From Rhodobiaceae bacterium (GTDB taxonomy: Bacteria; Pseudomonadota; Alphaproteobacteria; Parvibaculales; Parvibaculaceae), in the NCBI GenBank assembly GCA_002715765.1, contig PAZY01000019.1, positions 77,289 to 141,288 of the forward strand: a DNA stretch of 64,000 nt, given 5' to 3'. The first letter of the stretch is position 1. Each line of letters starts with the position of its first letter. Made by a program: the position numbers and the translations under genes. The notes beneath the pieces were generated by a model that searched no databases, was not told the DNA's origin, and saw nothing but the letters and a program-made list of their open reading frames with translations. Positions 48,407 to 57,762 of the stretch are shown here, one piece after another.

Positions 48407-49465
48407 ATGCTAGACAATAAAGAGTTTGAGGATCGCTCACTTCTTATCGTAGGTGGCGCGGGCTTTGTAGGCAGTAATCTTGCCGTTAAACTGCTGGAAC
48501 ACAATCCTCGAAAGCTGACGATCGTCGATAACCTGTTGTCGTCGGATGTTTCTAATATCCCCGATCATCCAGCCGTCGATTTTGTATTTGGCAGCATTAC
48601 GGACGATGAGATTCTCAGGAAACTTCCCGAAGACCTGGATTATGCTTGGCATCTGTCTTGCTACCATGGCAACCAGTCGTCTATTCATGACCCATTCGCG
48701 GATCACGAGAACAACACGCTGACTTCTCTCAAGCTTTTTGAGCGTCTACGGCATAGCAATAGTTTGCGGAAAGTGGTTTACGCGGCCGCGGGTTGTGCTG
48801 TGGCGGAAAAAACTTTTGACGACCCAACAGCAACGACGGAAGACGCACCCGTCTCTCTCTACCATGACAGCCCCTATTCCATTTCCAAACTCATCGGCGA
48901 GCTTTACGGGAACTATTATTGGACACGGCACAAGCTCCCTATCGTCAAGGCCCGTTTTCAGAACGTCTACGGCCCGAGGGAAATTCTGGGTGCAGGGCGC
49001 TGGCGCGGGACACCACACACCGTCTGGAGAAATGTAACACCGACCTTCATCTGGAAATCACTCAATCAAGAGGCACTACCTCTTGATAATGGTGGAAATG
49101 CCAGCCGCGATTTTATCTTTGTTGAAGATATGGCACGGGGACTGATGGCTTGCGCCCTCAACGGCGAGACGGGTGGTGTTTACAATCTAGCGTCAGGCGT
49201 TGAGACCAGTATTCTTGAGCTCGCCACACTTATCAACGAGATGACGGGCAACCCAACCCCACCGGACATCAAACCAGCCCGCGATTGGGACAGATCCGGC
49301 AAACGTTTTGGTTCTACTGAAAAATCCAAGTCCATGCTGGGCTTTGAAGCAAAAGTCGGGCTGCGCGAAGGGATTGAAAAGACCGTTACCTGGACGCGCG
49401 AAAACCAAGCCCGTATACAAACCTGTATCGCACAGCATGATTATTTCATGGCTCGCTTAAGTTGA
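48407..49465 (+). CDS. wbmF: WbmF-like NAD-dependent epimerase
   Basis: This 352-residue extended short-chain dehydrogenase has LIVGGAGFVGSNLAVKLL, YHGNQSSIHDPFADHENNT, AAAGCAVAEKTFDDP, the catalytic DSPYSISKLIGE (Tyr-x3-Lys), FQNVYGPREILGAGRWRGT and a long C-terminal substrate region. These stretches match Bordetella WbmF very closely as I recall it, so a role in shaping a 2,3-diacetamido-galacturonic acid unit is likely. It ends the plus-strand operon asnB-wbmH-wbmG-wbmF and is followed 18 bp later by a strong bidirectional terminator. Confidence 0.88.
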   Translation: MLDNKEFEDRSLLIVGGAGFVGSNLAVKLLEHNPRKLTIVDNLLSSDVSNIPDHPAVDFVFGSITDDEILRKLPEDLDYAWHLSCYHGNQSSIHDPFADHENNTLTSLKLFERLRHSNSLRKVVYAAAGCAVAEKTFDDPTATTEDAPVSLYHDSPYSISKLIGELYGNYYWTRHKLPIVKARFQNVYGPREILGAGRWRGTPHTVWRNVTPTFIWKSLNQEALPLDNGGNASRDFIFVEDMARGLMACALNGETGGVYNLASGVETSILELATLINEMTGNPTPPDIKPARDWDRSGKRFGSTEKSKSMLGFEAKVGLREGIEKTVTWTRENQARIQTCIAQHDYFMARLS

Positions 49466-49483
49466 GCATGCAAGACAACCTGT

Positions 49484-49512
49484 AAAAAAGGCCCCTGTTC
49501 GGGGCCTTTTTT
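49484..49512. terminator. Bidirectional terminator between wbmF and wbpE
   Basis: A perfect 12-bp stem, AAAAAAGGCCCC (49484-49495) and GGGGCCTTTTTT (49501-49512), has a 5-nt loop. Its A and T ends work in both directions, stopping both the wbm operon and the convergent wbp operon. Confidence 0.9.
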
Positions 49513-49515
49513 ATC

Positions 49516-50643
49516 TCAACCTAATACCGCTCTGACAGTTTCTATAATCATGTCCTGATCATCTTCCGTCAGGTACGGGTGCATCGGCAGGCTCAGAACA
49601 CGACCGGAGAGGCTGTCCGAAACGGGGGTACCGCCACTGACGCCGGGATAGTGTTTGTAACCTGTCTGTTGTGAAAGCGCCATTGGGTAGTAAACCATCG
49701 TCGGCACTCCTGCTTCCTTGCACTTTGCCTGAACAGCATCCCGGTCATCCACGATAAGCGTGTACTGAGCCCACACCGATGTCGCGCCATCGATCAGCTT
49801 CGGTGTCCGTGCGACGTCCTTCAACGCTGCCGTATAGCGGGCAGCCACCCGGTCACGCGCAATCACCTCTTCCGGAAAAATTGCGAACTTTTCCTTCAAA
49901 ATAGCGGCTTGCAGCGTATCCAGGCGCGAATTCATCCCGATACGGACATTATCGTATTTCTCACGCCCTTTACCGTGGAGACGAATGGAATCAATGACTT
50001 TGCCCAGTTCGGCATCGTTGGTGAAGATAGCCCCACCGTCCCCATAACAGCCCAGCGGCTTTGCCGGGAAGAAGCTGGTCGTCGTGGCGTGCCCCCATGT
50101 GCCAACCCGCTTGTTATGCAGTGTCGCACCGAAACTCTGTGCTGCGTCCACAAGAACCTTCACATCGTTCGCATCGGCAATCTTCTGGATCGCGGGCACA
50201 TCAGCAGGTTGCCCGAACAAATCTACGGGGACGACAGCCGTCGCTTCCAGCCCCAGAGCCTTTGCTTCACCAATCGCTTTTTCAAAGCTCTCAGGATCAA
50301 TATTGAACGTATCTTCGTGCACATCGACAAAAAACGGCGTTGCGCCCAGCATGCCCGCCACTTCGGCGCTCGCCACGTAGGTGAAAGACGGCACAAAGAC
50401 GGCGTGCCCCGGTCCAACACCCCAGGCCATCAGAACAACAGCCAGCGCATCTGTACCATTGGCGCACCCAAACGCGTGCTCCGCGCCCGTAAACTCTGCC
50501 AACTGTGCCTCAAACTCACGCACTTCCGGGCCCATAATATATTGCCCATGATCCAGAACGCGCGCGATCCCCGCATCAATCTTGTCGCGGATTTTCGCCT
50601 GCTGAGCGGCAAGATCGATAAATTGAATATTTGCACCGGCCAT
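49516..50643 (-). CDS. wbpE: WbpE-like UDP-3-keto-GlcNAcA aminotransferase
   Basis: This is a DegT/DnrJ-type PLP aminotransferase of 375 residues. It has IQFIDLAAQQAKIRDKI, GPEVREFEAQLAEF, CANGTDAL, Asp166 in VLVDAAQSFGA, and the PLP Lys195 in SFFPAKPLGCYGDGGA, all as in Pseudomonas WbpE and Bordetella WlbC, which transaminate UDP-2-acetamido-2-deoxy-3-oxo-glucuronate with glutamate. It is the last gene of the minus-strand wbp operon, 7 bp after wbpB-wbpD, and ends at the shared terminator. With wbpA and wbpB-D it completes UDP-2,3-diacetamido-glucuronate synthesis. Confidence 0.92.
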   Translation of the reverse strand: MAGANIQFIDLAAQQAKIRDKIDAGIARVLDHGQYIMGPEVREFEAQLAEFTGAEHAFGCANGTDALAVVLMAWGVGPGHAVFVPSFTYVASAEVAGMLGATPFFVDVHEDTFNIDPESFEKAIGEAKALGLEATAVVPVDLFGQPADVPAIQKIADANDVKVLVDAAQSFGATLHNKRVGTWGHATTTSFFPAKPLGCYGDGGAIFTNDAELGKVIDSIRLHGKGREKYDNVRIGMNSRLDTLQAAILKEKFAIFPEEVIARDRVAARYTAALKDVARTPKLIDGATSVWAQYTLIVDDRDAVQAKCKEAGVPTMVYYPMALSQQTGYKHYPGVSGGTPVSDSLSGRVLSLPMHPYLTEDDQDMIIETVRAVLG

Positions 50644-50650
50644 TTTTATC

Positions 50651-52201
50651 TCACTCCGTCACAGCGACAAGTTCGTCTGAACTTTTCTCGCGATATTGCG
50701 TTCCATCAATCGGGCAGATGAGATCTGCTCCTAAACGTCCACCAGCTTTACTCATCCAGCCGATGCGTTTTGCTGGCACCCCTGCCATCAAAGCGTATGC
50801 CGGCACGTCTTTTGTCACAGTCGCGCCTGCTGCGACGAAGCTGTACTCACCAAGCGAGTTTCCACAAACGATCGTCGCGTTTGCACCGATGCTGGCCCCT
50901 CTCTTCACGAGGGTTTTGCGAAATTCATCCTTCCGTTCAACTTCAGAACGAGGGTTGTTCACGTTTGTGAATACACAGGAAGGGCCACAAAAAACACCGT
51001 CTTCAATTTCGACACCATCATAAAGGCTGACATTGTTCTGGATCTTACAATTGTTGCCTACCTTCACGTTCGGCCCGATAACAACATTCTGTCCAATTGA
51101 ACAGGAACGCCCCACCTGCACATTCCCCAGCAGATGGGAAAAATGCCAGATCCGCGTTCCTTCACCGATGGAAACGGGCTCATCCACGTAAGCACTCTCG
51201 TGAATTTTGACACCCGGAAAACGGTCCCCACTCTTTTCTTTTGCGGCATCAGGATCAGCCGCGAGCAGAACGTTCAGAACCCGCAACGCTTCCGCCCCAT
51301 CTGTCCGGGGACGTGAGTTGGTTGCCACACAATCAATGAAATGCTGACATTCCAGCTTCAACGGCTCAGCTTCGGGCAAGGGCACAGGTTCAGCATCCGC
51401 GGCCTTCGGCGTCGGCACGGCTCCGCCCCAGTTGATCGTATGACGATAGCGCGTCAATTTTTCATTCCAGCCCGCTCTGTCGTCAAAAACAGCCATGCCC
51501 TCGCTACCGATCACAACGAGCTTCTGCTCTTTGAACGGGTGTAACCAGGAGGCAAAGATATGACCACGAACGCCACTTGGGAATTTCAGCTGGACCTGAA
51601 CGCTGTCTGAAATTTTTTCATGCAGCATGGGTGCAAATGTACTCGTCACCACATCAGGTTCCTCTCCCACCAGGGCAAGGATCATGGAAATGTCATGTGG
51701 CGCAAAACTCCACAAAACATTCTCCTCCCGTCTGATTTTCCCCAAACTCAAACGGTTCGAGTAGACATATTGAACCTTACCCAAATCACCAGATCGCACC
51801 ATTTCCAACAGTGCAATAAAGGCGGGGTGATATTGAAGCAAATGCCCAACCATCAGTTGGCGACCAGTCTGTTTGGCGGTCGCAATCAGCAATTCGCCAT
51901 CTTGCCTGCTAAGTGCCAGGGGTTTTTCAACATATACATGCTTGCCTGCCTTCATGGCAGCAACGCCCAGCGTCGCATGCAACTCCGCCGGTGCGGCGAT
52001 GGCCACAGCGTCAGCTGATGACGAGAGAACCTCGTTCCATGTCAGTGCCGGAACAGAAACCTCCTTGGCAAATTTCTCCGCCAATTCCGAATTTGGATCA
52101 CTGACTCCAGCGAGAGCGCCGAGTTCTGCAAAATTGCGGACAAGGTTCTTGCCCCAGTGGCCGCATCCACAAACCACTACCCCTGTTTTTGACTTTGTCA
52201 T
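50651..52201 (-). CDS. wbpB: Fused WbpB-type oxidase and WbpD-type N-acetyltransferase
   Basis: This 516-residue protein joins two pathway steps. Residues 1-320 are a Gfo/Idh/MocA oxidoreductase with [12 protein letters not shown] (8-19), the EKP motif (92-94) and [11 protein letters not shown], like WbpB/WlbA, which oxidises C3 of UDP-GlcNAcA. Residues 330-490 are a left-handed beta-helix acetyltransferase with [32 protein letters not shown] and [13 protein letters not shown], like WbpD/WlbB, which acetylates the 3-amino group. The aminotransferase acting between them is the next gene. In Pseudomonas and Bordetella these are separate proteins. It is 11 bp after wbpA. Confidence 0.9.
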   Translation of the reverse strand: MTKSKTGVVVCGCGHWGKNLVRNFAELGALAGVSDPNSELAEKFAKEVSVPALTWNEVLSSSADAVAIAAPAELHATLGVAAMKAGKHVYVEKPLALSRQDGELLIATAKQTGRQLMVGHLLQYHPAFIALLEMVRSGDLGKVQYVYSNRLSLGKIRREENVLWSFAPHDISMILALVGEEPDVVTSTFAPMLHEKISDSVQVQLKFPSGVRGHIFASWLHPFKEQKLVVIGSEGMAVFDDRAGWNEKLTRYRHTINWGGAVPTPKAADAEPVPLPEAEPLKLECQHFIDCVATNSRPRTDGAEALRVLNVLLAADPDAAKEKSGDRFPGVKIHESAYVDEPVSIGEGTRIWHFSHLLGNVQVGRSCSIGQNVVIGPNVKVGNNCKIQNNVSLYDGVEIEDGVFCGPSCVFTNVNNPRSEVERKDEFRKTLVKRGASIGANATIVCGNSLGEYSFVAAGATVTKDVPAYALMAGVPAKRIGWMSKAGGRLGADLICPIDGTQYREKSSDELVAVTE

Positions 52202-52212
52202 TCATCCAACTC

Positions 52213-53577
52213 TTAAGCTTTGACAATAATCGCGTTCGCGTCCGCACTGCGATAGGCTCTGTTGCGGGTGTCGATTACGAGCCGCGCTTTCTGTGAGACA
52301 AGCTGATAATCAACATCCGTATGATCTGTTGAAATCAGAACGGCATCAAACTCCTCAACAACCTTCGCGGATAGCTCAACCGACTTGCGCCCCGACAGAT
52401 TGTCGTGCTCGCGCGTGTGAGGGATAACCGGGATGAACGGATCATAGAACTCGACCTTCGCCCCTGCAGCCTCCAGCCGCTCGATGAGTACGAGCGACGG
52501 GCTTTCGCGCATGTCGTCCACATCTTTCTTGTAGGCGATACCGAGAATGAGAATTTTTGATCCTTTTACGGATTTTTCAAAATGCTCATTCAACGCCTCA
52601 CTCAAACGGGACACGACATAACTTGGCATATGCGTGTTTATCTCCCCTGCCAGTTCGATGAACCGGGTTGGCACATCATACTCCCGGGCTTTCCAGGTCA
52701 GATAAAACGGGTCAATAGGGATACAATGACCGCCGAGCCCAGGGCCGGGATAGAACGGCATAAAACCAAAAGGCTTGCTTGCAGCCGCATCGATCACTTC
52801 CCAAACATCAATACCCATTTTGTCGTAGATGATTTTGAGTTCGTTGACCAAAGCAATATTGACGGAACGGAAAATATTCTCGGTGAGTTTCACCGCTTCC
52901 GCCGTCCGGCTGTTTGAAACGACAACCGTTGCATCAATGATGCTGGTGTAAAGCGCATCAGCAATTTCCAATGCATCTATGCCATCGGCACCAACTACTT
53001 TTGGTGTGCTTTTCGCTGTATGTACTTTGTTGCCGGGGTCTTCTCTCTCCGGCGAATACGCAAGGAAGAAATCCTCTCCGGCCACCAGTCCGCTCTTCTC
53101 CAGGATCGGCTTGACCACTTCGTCGGTGGTGCCGGGGAACGTACTCGACTCCAAGATCACAATCTGTCCATCGCGAAGCCGGGGCGTGATCGCTTCAGAG
53201 GTTGCAATGATGGCCCCGAGATCAGGTTCTCTATGCTTTGTCAGTGGTGTGGGCACGCACACAACGATCGCATCAACTTCACCAATACGATCAAAGTCAG
53301 TTGTGGACTCAAACTGCTTCTTTTCCACAAGATCGGAGATATTTTTCGAAGGAATATGCCCGATATAGCTTTTTCCGGCATTGAGCAGATCCACTTTTGG
53401 CTGATCAATGTCGAAGCCAACAACTTTGTATCCCTGTTTGCAGAACAGCTGCACCAGCGGCAAGCCTACATATCCCAGCCCGACGACGCCGACTTTGGCC
53501 TCTCGCGACAAAATCTTGGCGACGACTGCCTGTCCCTTTGCACTCGTCTTTTGCTGTCGCATTTCACTCGCATTCAT
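52213..53577 (-). CDS. wbpA: UDP-N-acetylglucosamine 6-dehydrogenase (WbpA-like)
   Basis: This 454-residue enzyme oxidises UDP-GlcNAc twice to UDP-GlcNAcA with NAD. It shows the NAD loop VGVVGLGYVGLP (29-40), VPTPL, ESSTFPGTT, and the catalytic Cys285 in GPGLGGHCIPIDPFYL. The GLGGHCIPIDPFYL form and the 30-residue charged N terminus are typical of WbpA/WbpO rather than UDP-glucose dehydrogenase. It is the first committed step of the 2,3-diacetamido-uronic acid pathway and lies upstream of wbpB-wbpD. The 200-bp gap before it (to wbpI) may hold a promoter. Confidence 0.92.
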   Translation of the reverse strand: MNASEMRQQKTSAKGQAVVAKILSREAKVGVVGLGYVGLPLVQLFCKQGYKVVGFDIDQPKVDLLNAGKSYIGHIPSKNISDLVEKKQFESTTDFDRIGEVDAIVVCVPTPLTKHREPDLGAIIATSEAITPRLRDGQIVILESSTFPGTTDEVVKPILEKSGLVAGEDFFLAYSPEREDPGNKVHTAKSTPKVVGADGIDALEIADALYTSIIDATVVVSNSRTAEAVKLTENIFRSVNIALVNELKIIYDKMGIDVWEVIDAAASKPFGFMPFYPGPGLGGHCIPIDPFYLTWKAREYDVPTRFIELAGEINTHMPSYVVSRLSEALNEHFEKSVKGSKILILGIAYKKDVDDMRESPSLVLIERLEAAGAKVEFYDPFIPVIPHTREHDNLSGRKSVELSAKVVEEFDAVLISTDHTDVDYQLVSQKARLVIDTRNRAYRSADANAIIVKA

Positions 53578-53784
53578 GGTGACCTGTCCCCATTCTAAAA
53601 CTAATATCCCGCGGCGCTACTTTCACGTTATCCCAGCCACGCACCTGTCAACTTGGCCTTAGCTGCACCCCAAGCCCTGCTGACTTCATTCACCCCGACC
53701 AAATGAAGGGGACTTTCTACCATAGCTATCCACATCGGCAAGCACTTCTGCTGTCCCCACCGGGCCGCAGAAAATAGGGTTTTG

Positions 53785-54882
53785 TCACCCACTTGTCACA
53801 TCTTTACCAAACATGGCCGCTATCACCTTTTCTCCGGCATGGCCGTCACCATAAGGGGTCGCGCCAGATTGCCCCGACTGCCCGATCGCGGCACGGATGG
53901 CCCGAGCGACAGCCGCCCCCGATGTCGGAGATTGCAACCTGTTCCACCCCATGGAAACCAGCTCCACCCACTCTGTTTCATCGCGCAAAGTGACACAGGG
54001 TTTGCCATGAAAATAGGCTTCTTTCTGCACACCCCCTGAGTCGGTAGCAATAAGTTCAGCCCCCGCCTCCAGACGTGCCATTTCAAAATAGCCAACGGGT
54101 TCGACAACCGTCAGCTGGTCCGCGAATGCAGACAAATGAGAGTCCTTCGCGATCAGGCTTCTTGTACGCGGGTGCAGGGGCAGTACAACTTCCATGTCCT
54201 GCGCAACCTCAGACAATCCCCCAAAAATAGCAGCGAGGCGCGCAGGATCATCCGTGTTCTCCGCACGGTGTATCGTTGCAAGAATATAGGATTTTCCGGA
54301 TGTGACGCTCTTTCCTATTTCTGTCTGAACGGCTTCCTTGGCGAAGAGAGTCGCGTCGTACATGACGTCGCCGACAAAGCGTACTTTCTCGCCCTTTATT
54401 CCTTCACGCGCGAGGTTTTCTGTCGCAGACGATGTCGGCGTCAGTAGAAGGTCAGACAAATGATCCGCCACAATCCTGTTCTGTTCTTCAGGCATTGCCT
54501 TATTAAACGACCGCAAACCCGCCTCGACATGCGCGACAGGAATATGCAACTTCGATGCGGCAAGCGCGCCGGCAAGGGTTGAGTTTGTGTCTCCGTAAAC
54601 AAGAACCCAATCAGGCCTCTCCTCCTGGATAACTTTTTCAATCCCCTCCAGCATACGTCCGGTCTGGGCCCCATGGCTCCCTGAGCCAACTGCCAGATTA
54701 TGTGCTGGTGCAGGAATTTTGAGCTCCTGAAAGAAAATATCGGACATGCCTTGATCGTAGTGCTGTCCGGTATGAACCATGCTTTCTGTGACACCCGGCA
54801 CGCGGGCTATTGCCCTGCTCACAACCGCCGCCTTGATGAACTGAGGGCGAGCCCCAACAATTGTCAAAACCTTCTTTTCCAT
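53785..54882 (-). CDS. wbpI: Non-hydrolysing UDP-sugar 2-epimerase (WbpI-like)
   Basis: This 365-residue enzyme is of the WecB/WbpI family with VGARPQFIKAAVVSRA, HTGQHYDQGMSD, GDTNSTLAGALAA, HVEAGLRSFNKAMPEEQNR and TDSGGVQKEAYFHG. In the present set of genes the natural substrate is UDP-2,3-diacetamido-glucuronate, as for WbpI/WlbD, giving the mannuronate form; UDP-GlcNAc itself (WecB) cannot be excluded. It is followed by wbpA and preceded 12 bp upstream by a GT4-type gene in the same minus-strand operon. Confidence 0.9.
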   Translation of the reverse strand: MEKKVLTIVGARPQFIKAAVVSRAIARVPGVTESMVHTGQHYDQGMSDIFFQELKIPAPAHNLAVGSGSHGAQTGRMLEGIEKVIQEERPDWVLVYGDTNSTLAGALAASKLHIPVAHVEAGLRSFNKAMPEEQNRIVADHLSDLLLTPTSSATENLAREGIKGEKVRFVGDVMYDATLFAKEAVQTEIGKSVTSGKSYILATIHRAENTDDPARLAAIFGGLSEVAQDMEVVLPLHPRTRSLIAKDSHLSAFADQLTVVEPVGYFEMARLEAGAELIATDSGGVQKEAYFHGKPCVTLRDETEWVELVSMGWNRLQSPTSGAAVARAIRAAIGQSGQSGATPYGDGHAGEKVIAAMFGKDVTSG

Positions 54883-54894
54883 TCACTTTCTCAC

Positions 54895-56175
54895 TTAGTT
54901 CGGCGGCTGGATATTGTTTAGGACGTTGGCGAACTTCCGGCCGAGGCCCTCCATGCTGTGATGCTTCAAGGCATACGCGCGTGCGCGCTTACCCATTGCC
55001 TGCCTCTCGTCTTCCGGAGTCCGTGTCATTTCAGCAATAGCATCGGCCAAAGCCTGATCATCATCCGCCAGAACAGATATCCCCGCTCGGGCATCCGCGA
55101 CCGGATTGTACTCGCCATTCAGTGCCAGAATGATGGGCCTTCCAACCGACAAATAGTCATACAGCTTGTTCGCACTCACGCCGAAATTGTAGATCTCATG
55201 ACCATGGAAAATGAGACAGAATGCATCGGCTTCCGATAATCGTTGCTGGACCATCACTTTCGAGACTGCAGGTTCGAAAGTGATGAAATCGAGCGCCCAT
55301 TCCTCTGCCATGGTTTTCAAGTTTTCTTTGCTGGGACCATTGCCGATCAGACGGATGGCCAAATTTTCAGCAAGTCCGCGGTCTTTAAGGATACGTGCCG
55401 CACGCAAAAGCGATTCCAGATTATTCGCATTGCCATGAGTGCCCGCATACATCAGTGTAAATTTCTCGTTTTCACACTGTGCTTGACACTCAGCGATCGG
55501 CCTTGATGCAATTCCGGACCCGTTTGGTATCCAGGTAATTTTTTCAGCATTCCCACCATTTGGCACGATATGCCGGTGCGCATTCGGCAGAAGCGTGACA
55601 ATCCAGTCTGCATTTCGATAAAGGAAGCGCTCCAGAAAACCCAAGAGCACAATGTAAGGATGATAGGTCGAGAATTGCCCAATTTGCACAGCCGAGAGCG
55701 GCCAGATATCCCGGATTTCCAGGACAAAGGGGACTTTCATCCTTTGTGCGACTACGTAAGCTGAAAGAGCTGAAATAAGATCGGGAGAGGTGCCGACCAC
55801 ATAATCGGGCTTGGGTTGTGCTTTAAGCCCCTGCCGACAGAGCGTACGTGCAGCGAAAACGACATTGTTCCAAACTCTTCTAATGATACGGGCGCTAGCG
55901 CTGGGGGTTTTCATCCAATGAAAGGAAACCCCTTCAATCTCTTCTTTTGCCCATTTTTGGCCCGTCGGCACATGGTTTCGGTCTGAAATATGCTGTTGCC
56001 CGGCCCCGATAATTGTGACCTGGAAACCATTCTCATTGAGTGCCTTGGAGAGTTCGAAATGCCGTGTACCACCCGCCTGATCCGGCGTCAGGGCAAAATG
56101 ATTAATGATCCACACATGACGTGGCTGTGCCGAAGCATCTTCTGATGCTCCCCGATCTGTCCCCATTGCCAGCAT
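54895..56175 (-). CDS. Glycosyltransferase, GT4/WbuB-like, copy 1
   Basis: This 426-residue retaining GT-B protein has VWIINHFALTPDQAGGTRHF at the N terminus, FVLEIRDIWPLSAVQIGQ in the middle, and TLMYAGTHGNANNLESLL and GVSANKLYDYLSVGRPII at the C terminus. This pattern is that of WbuB/WlbH-like transferases for N-acetylated amino or diamino sugars. It is paralogous to the protein at 56391-57596 (shared GGTRH, RDIWP, NKLFDY/NKLYDY). It sits 12 bp upstream of wbpI. It probably adds the diacetamido-uronic acid residue made by this operon. Confidence 0.85.
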   Translation of the reverse strand: MLAMGTDRGASEDASAQPRHVWIINHFALTPDQAGGTRHFELSKALNENGFQVTIIGAGQQHISDRNHVPTGQKWAKEEIEGVSFHWMKTPSASARIIRRVWNNVVFAARTLCRQGLKAQPKPDYVVGTSPDLISALSAYVVAQRMKVPFVLEIRDIWPLSAVQIGQFSTYHPYIVLLGFLERFLYRNADWIVTLLPNAHRHIVPNGGNAEKITWIPNGSGIASRPIAECQAQCENEKFTLMYAGTHGNANNLESLLRAARILKDRGLAENLAIRLIGNGPSKENLKTMAEEWALDFITFEPAVSKVMVQQRLSEADAFCLIFHGHEIYNFGVSANKLYDYLSVGRPIILALNGEYNPVADARAGISVLADDDQALADAIAEMTRTPEDERQAMGKRARAYALKHHSMEGLGRKFANVLNNIQPPN

Positions 56176-56390
56176 TCAGGCCTGCCCACTGTCCTGCCCG
56201 CCCCGAAGATGGAGCGGTGTAAACTTTTCTTGATTTCCAGTGCAAGGTAGCACAATTCGACTGCACCGTTCATACATGCAGCGCCCAGATGCAAGCTTTT
56301 TCTCAATTGACGGGCCTGACACCATCTCGCTGGACGGTGTTTAAACACCACATCGACATTCCTGTGATTATCGTCGACAGTCTTTCTTCA

Positions 56391-57596
56391 TCACAGATCG
56401 GCCAGCAAGGCGGACAGGCGCTCGCCCAACACCTCGGCACCGTGCTCGGAAATGACATAGGCGCGCCCAGCCGCACCCATCCGGGCCCTTTCCTCGTCGC
56501 TACATCCCGCCAGCTCCATAACCGCATCTGCCAGCGCTTCAGGGTTCTCCGGCGGAATAGTGAGCCCTGCATTAGCATTTTCTACAGGGTTAACACTCGT
56601 ATTCACCGCAAAAATGACCGGACGCGCCGCTCCCATGTAATCAAAAAGCTTGTTCGGGCTGACCCCCCACCGAAATACCGGCAGATCGCGCAAATGCATA
56701 AAGCATGCGTCCGCCGCTGCCAGCACAGCGGGAATCGCGTTCTTAGGCACACTGTCCTTGAAAACAACATTTGCCAAGGCGCGCTTGGCAGCGTTCGCCT
56801 TCAGCCGCTCTTTCTGGGTTCCATTTCCAACCAGAACGAATGTAACGCCTCCGCACCCGCGATCCTGTAAAAGTGCTGCTGCATCCAGTACCACATCCAG
56901 CCCGTTTGCCACACCATGTGCGCCAGCATACATGACGATAAAGTCGCCATCCCGCTTCTTGGGCTCCGGCGAAGTGAACAAAGACAAATCGACACCGTTC
57001 GGGATCCAGGTAATTTTATCCCTGTGGCTGCCTTTACGAACGAGGTCGTCATGTGCCTTGGGCAGCAAACAGATGATGCGGTCAGCTTTCCGCGCCAACA
57101 GTTTCTCAAGCTGGTCGAGCAAAACAATAAAGGGGTGAAACCATGAATAACCACCCAGTTCGACAAGCGATTCCGGCCAGATATCCCTGACTTCCAGAAC
57201 GAATTTCGCCTTAAACCGCCGTGCGAGGACGAGCGCCGCAAAAGCTGCAAACGGGTGCGGAGTTGATCCGATAATAACGTCAGGCCGCGGCAGATAACCG
57301 GATGCCCGTCCAAAAATCGTCCGCAGCGCGAAGACAATCATGCTCAAGACACGCAACAGAGAACCTTTGTATTCAGGCACGTTCAGCCAGAGAAACTTGA
57401 TTCCCCCATGTTCCTGCAAACGGGCGCGGTAATCCGTATCCGCGTCCGCTGATGCCCTCTCATGATAGTTCACATTCCCCGCGATGATGGCGATCGAATG
57501 CCCTGCTTTGCGTAAATGCTGACCAAGCACCCAATGGCGGGTTCCGCCGGACTGCCCCGGAGGTACGGCGTAATGGTTTACAACCCAGATATTCAA
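56391..57596 (-). CDS. Glycosyltransferase, GT4/WbuB-like, copy 2
   Basis: This 401-residue paralogue of the previous protein has IWVVNHYAVPPGQSGGTRHW, FVLEVRDIWPESLVELGGY, FIVMYAGAHGVANGLDVVL and GVSPNKLFDYMGAARPVIF. The two copies probably add two sugars of the repeat, or one sugar to different acceptors. It is first in the minus-strand wbp operon, divergent from the Wzx-like flippase gene. A 215-bp gap without a gene (56176-56390) separates it from copy 1, so a second promoter could exist there. Confidence 0.86.
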   Translation of the reverse strand: MNIWVVNHYAVPPGQSGGTRHWVLGQHLRKAGHSIAIIAGNVNYHERASADADTDYRARLQEHGGIKFLWLNVPEYKGSLLRVLSMIVFALRTIFGRASGYLPRPDVIIGSTPHPFAAFAALVLARRFKAKFVLEVRDIWPESLVELGGYSWFHPFIVLLDQLEKLLARKADRIICLLPKAHDDLVRKGSHRDKITWIPNGVDLSLFTSPEPKKRDGDFIVMYAGAHGVANGLDVVLDAAALLQDRGCGGVTFVLVGNGTQKERLKANAAKRALANVVFKDSVPKNAIPAVLAAADACFMHLRDLPVFRWGVSPNKLFDYMGAARPVIFAVNTSVNPVENANAGLTIPPENPEALADAVMELAGCSDEERARMGAAGRAYVISEHGAEVLGERLSALLADL

Positions 57597-57762
57597 ACTC
57601 TCTTTTCCCGCACCTGATATGGACTCATTTCTGATTATGCCAACTGCAAACCAGTCGCAAAAGCCATAGAAACACTGTTTTTGCTTTTCCGCGACCTAGG
57701 CACCCGAGAACGGGCGGAGTATGGTCCGGACAATCTCAACCTGGACATGCTTGCCCAAAAAC

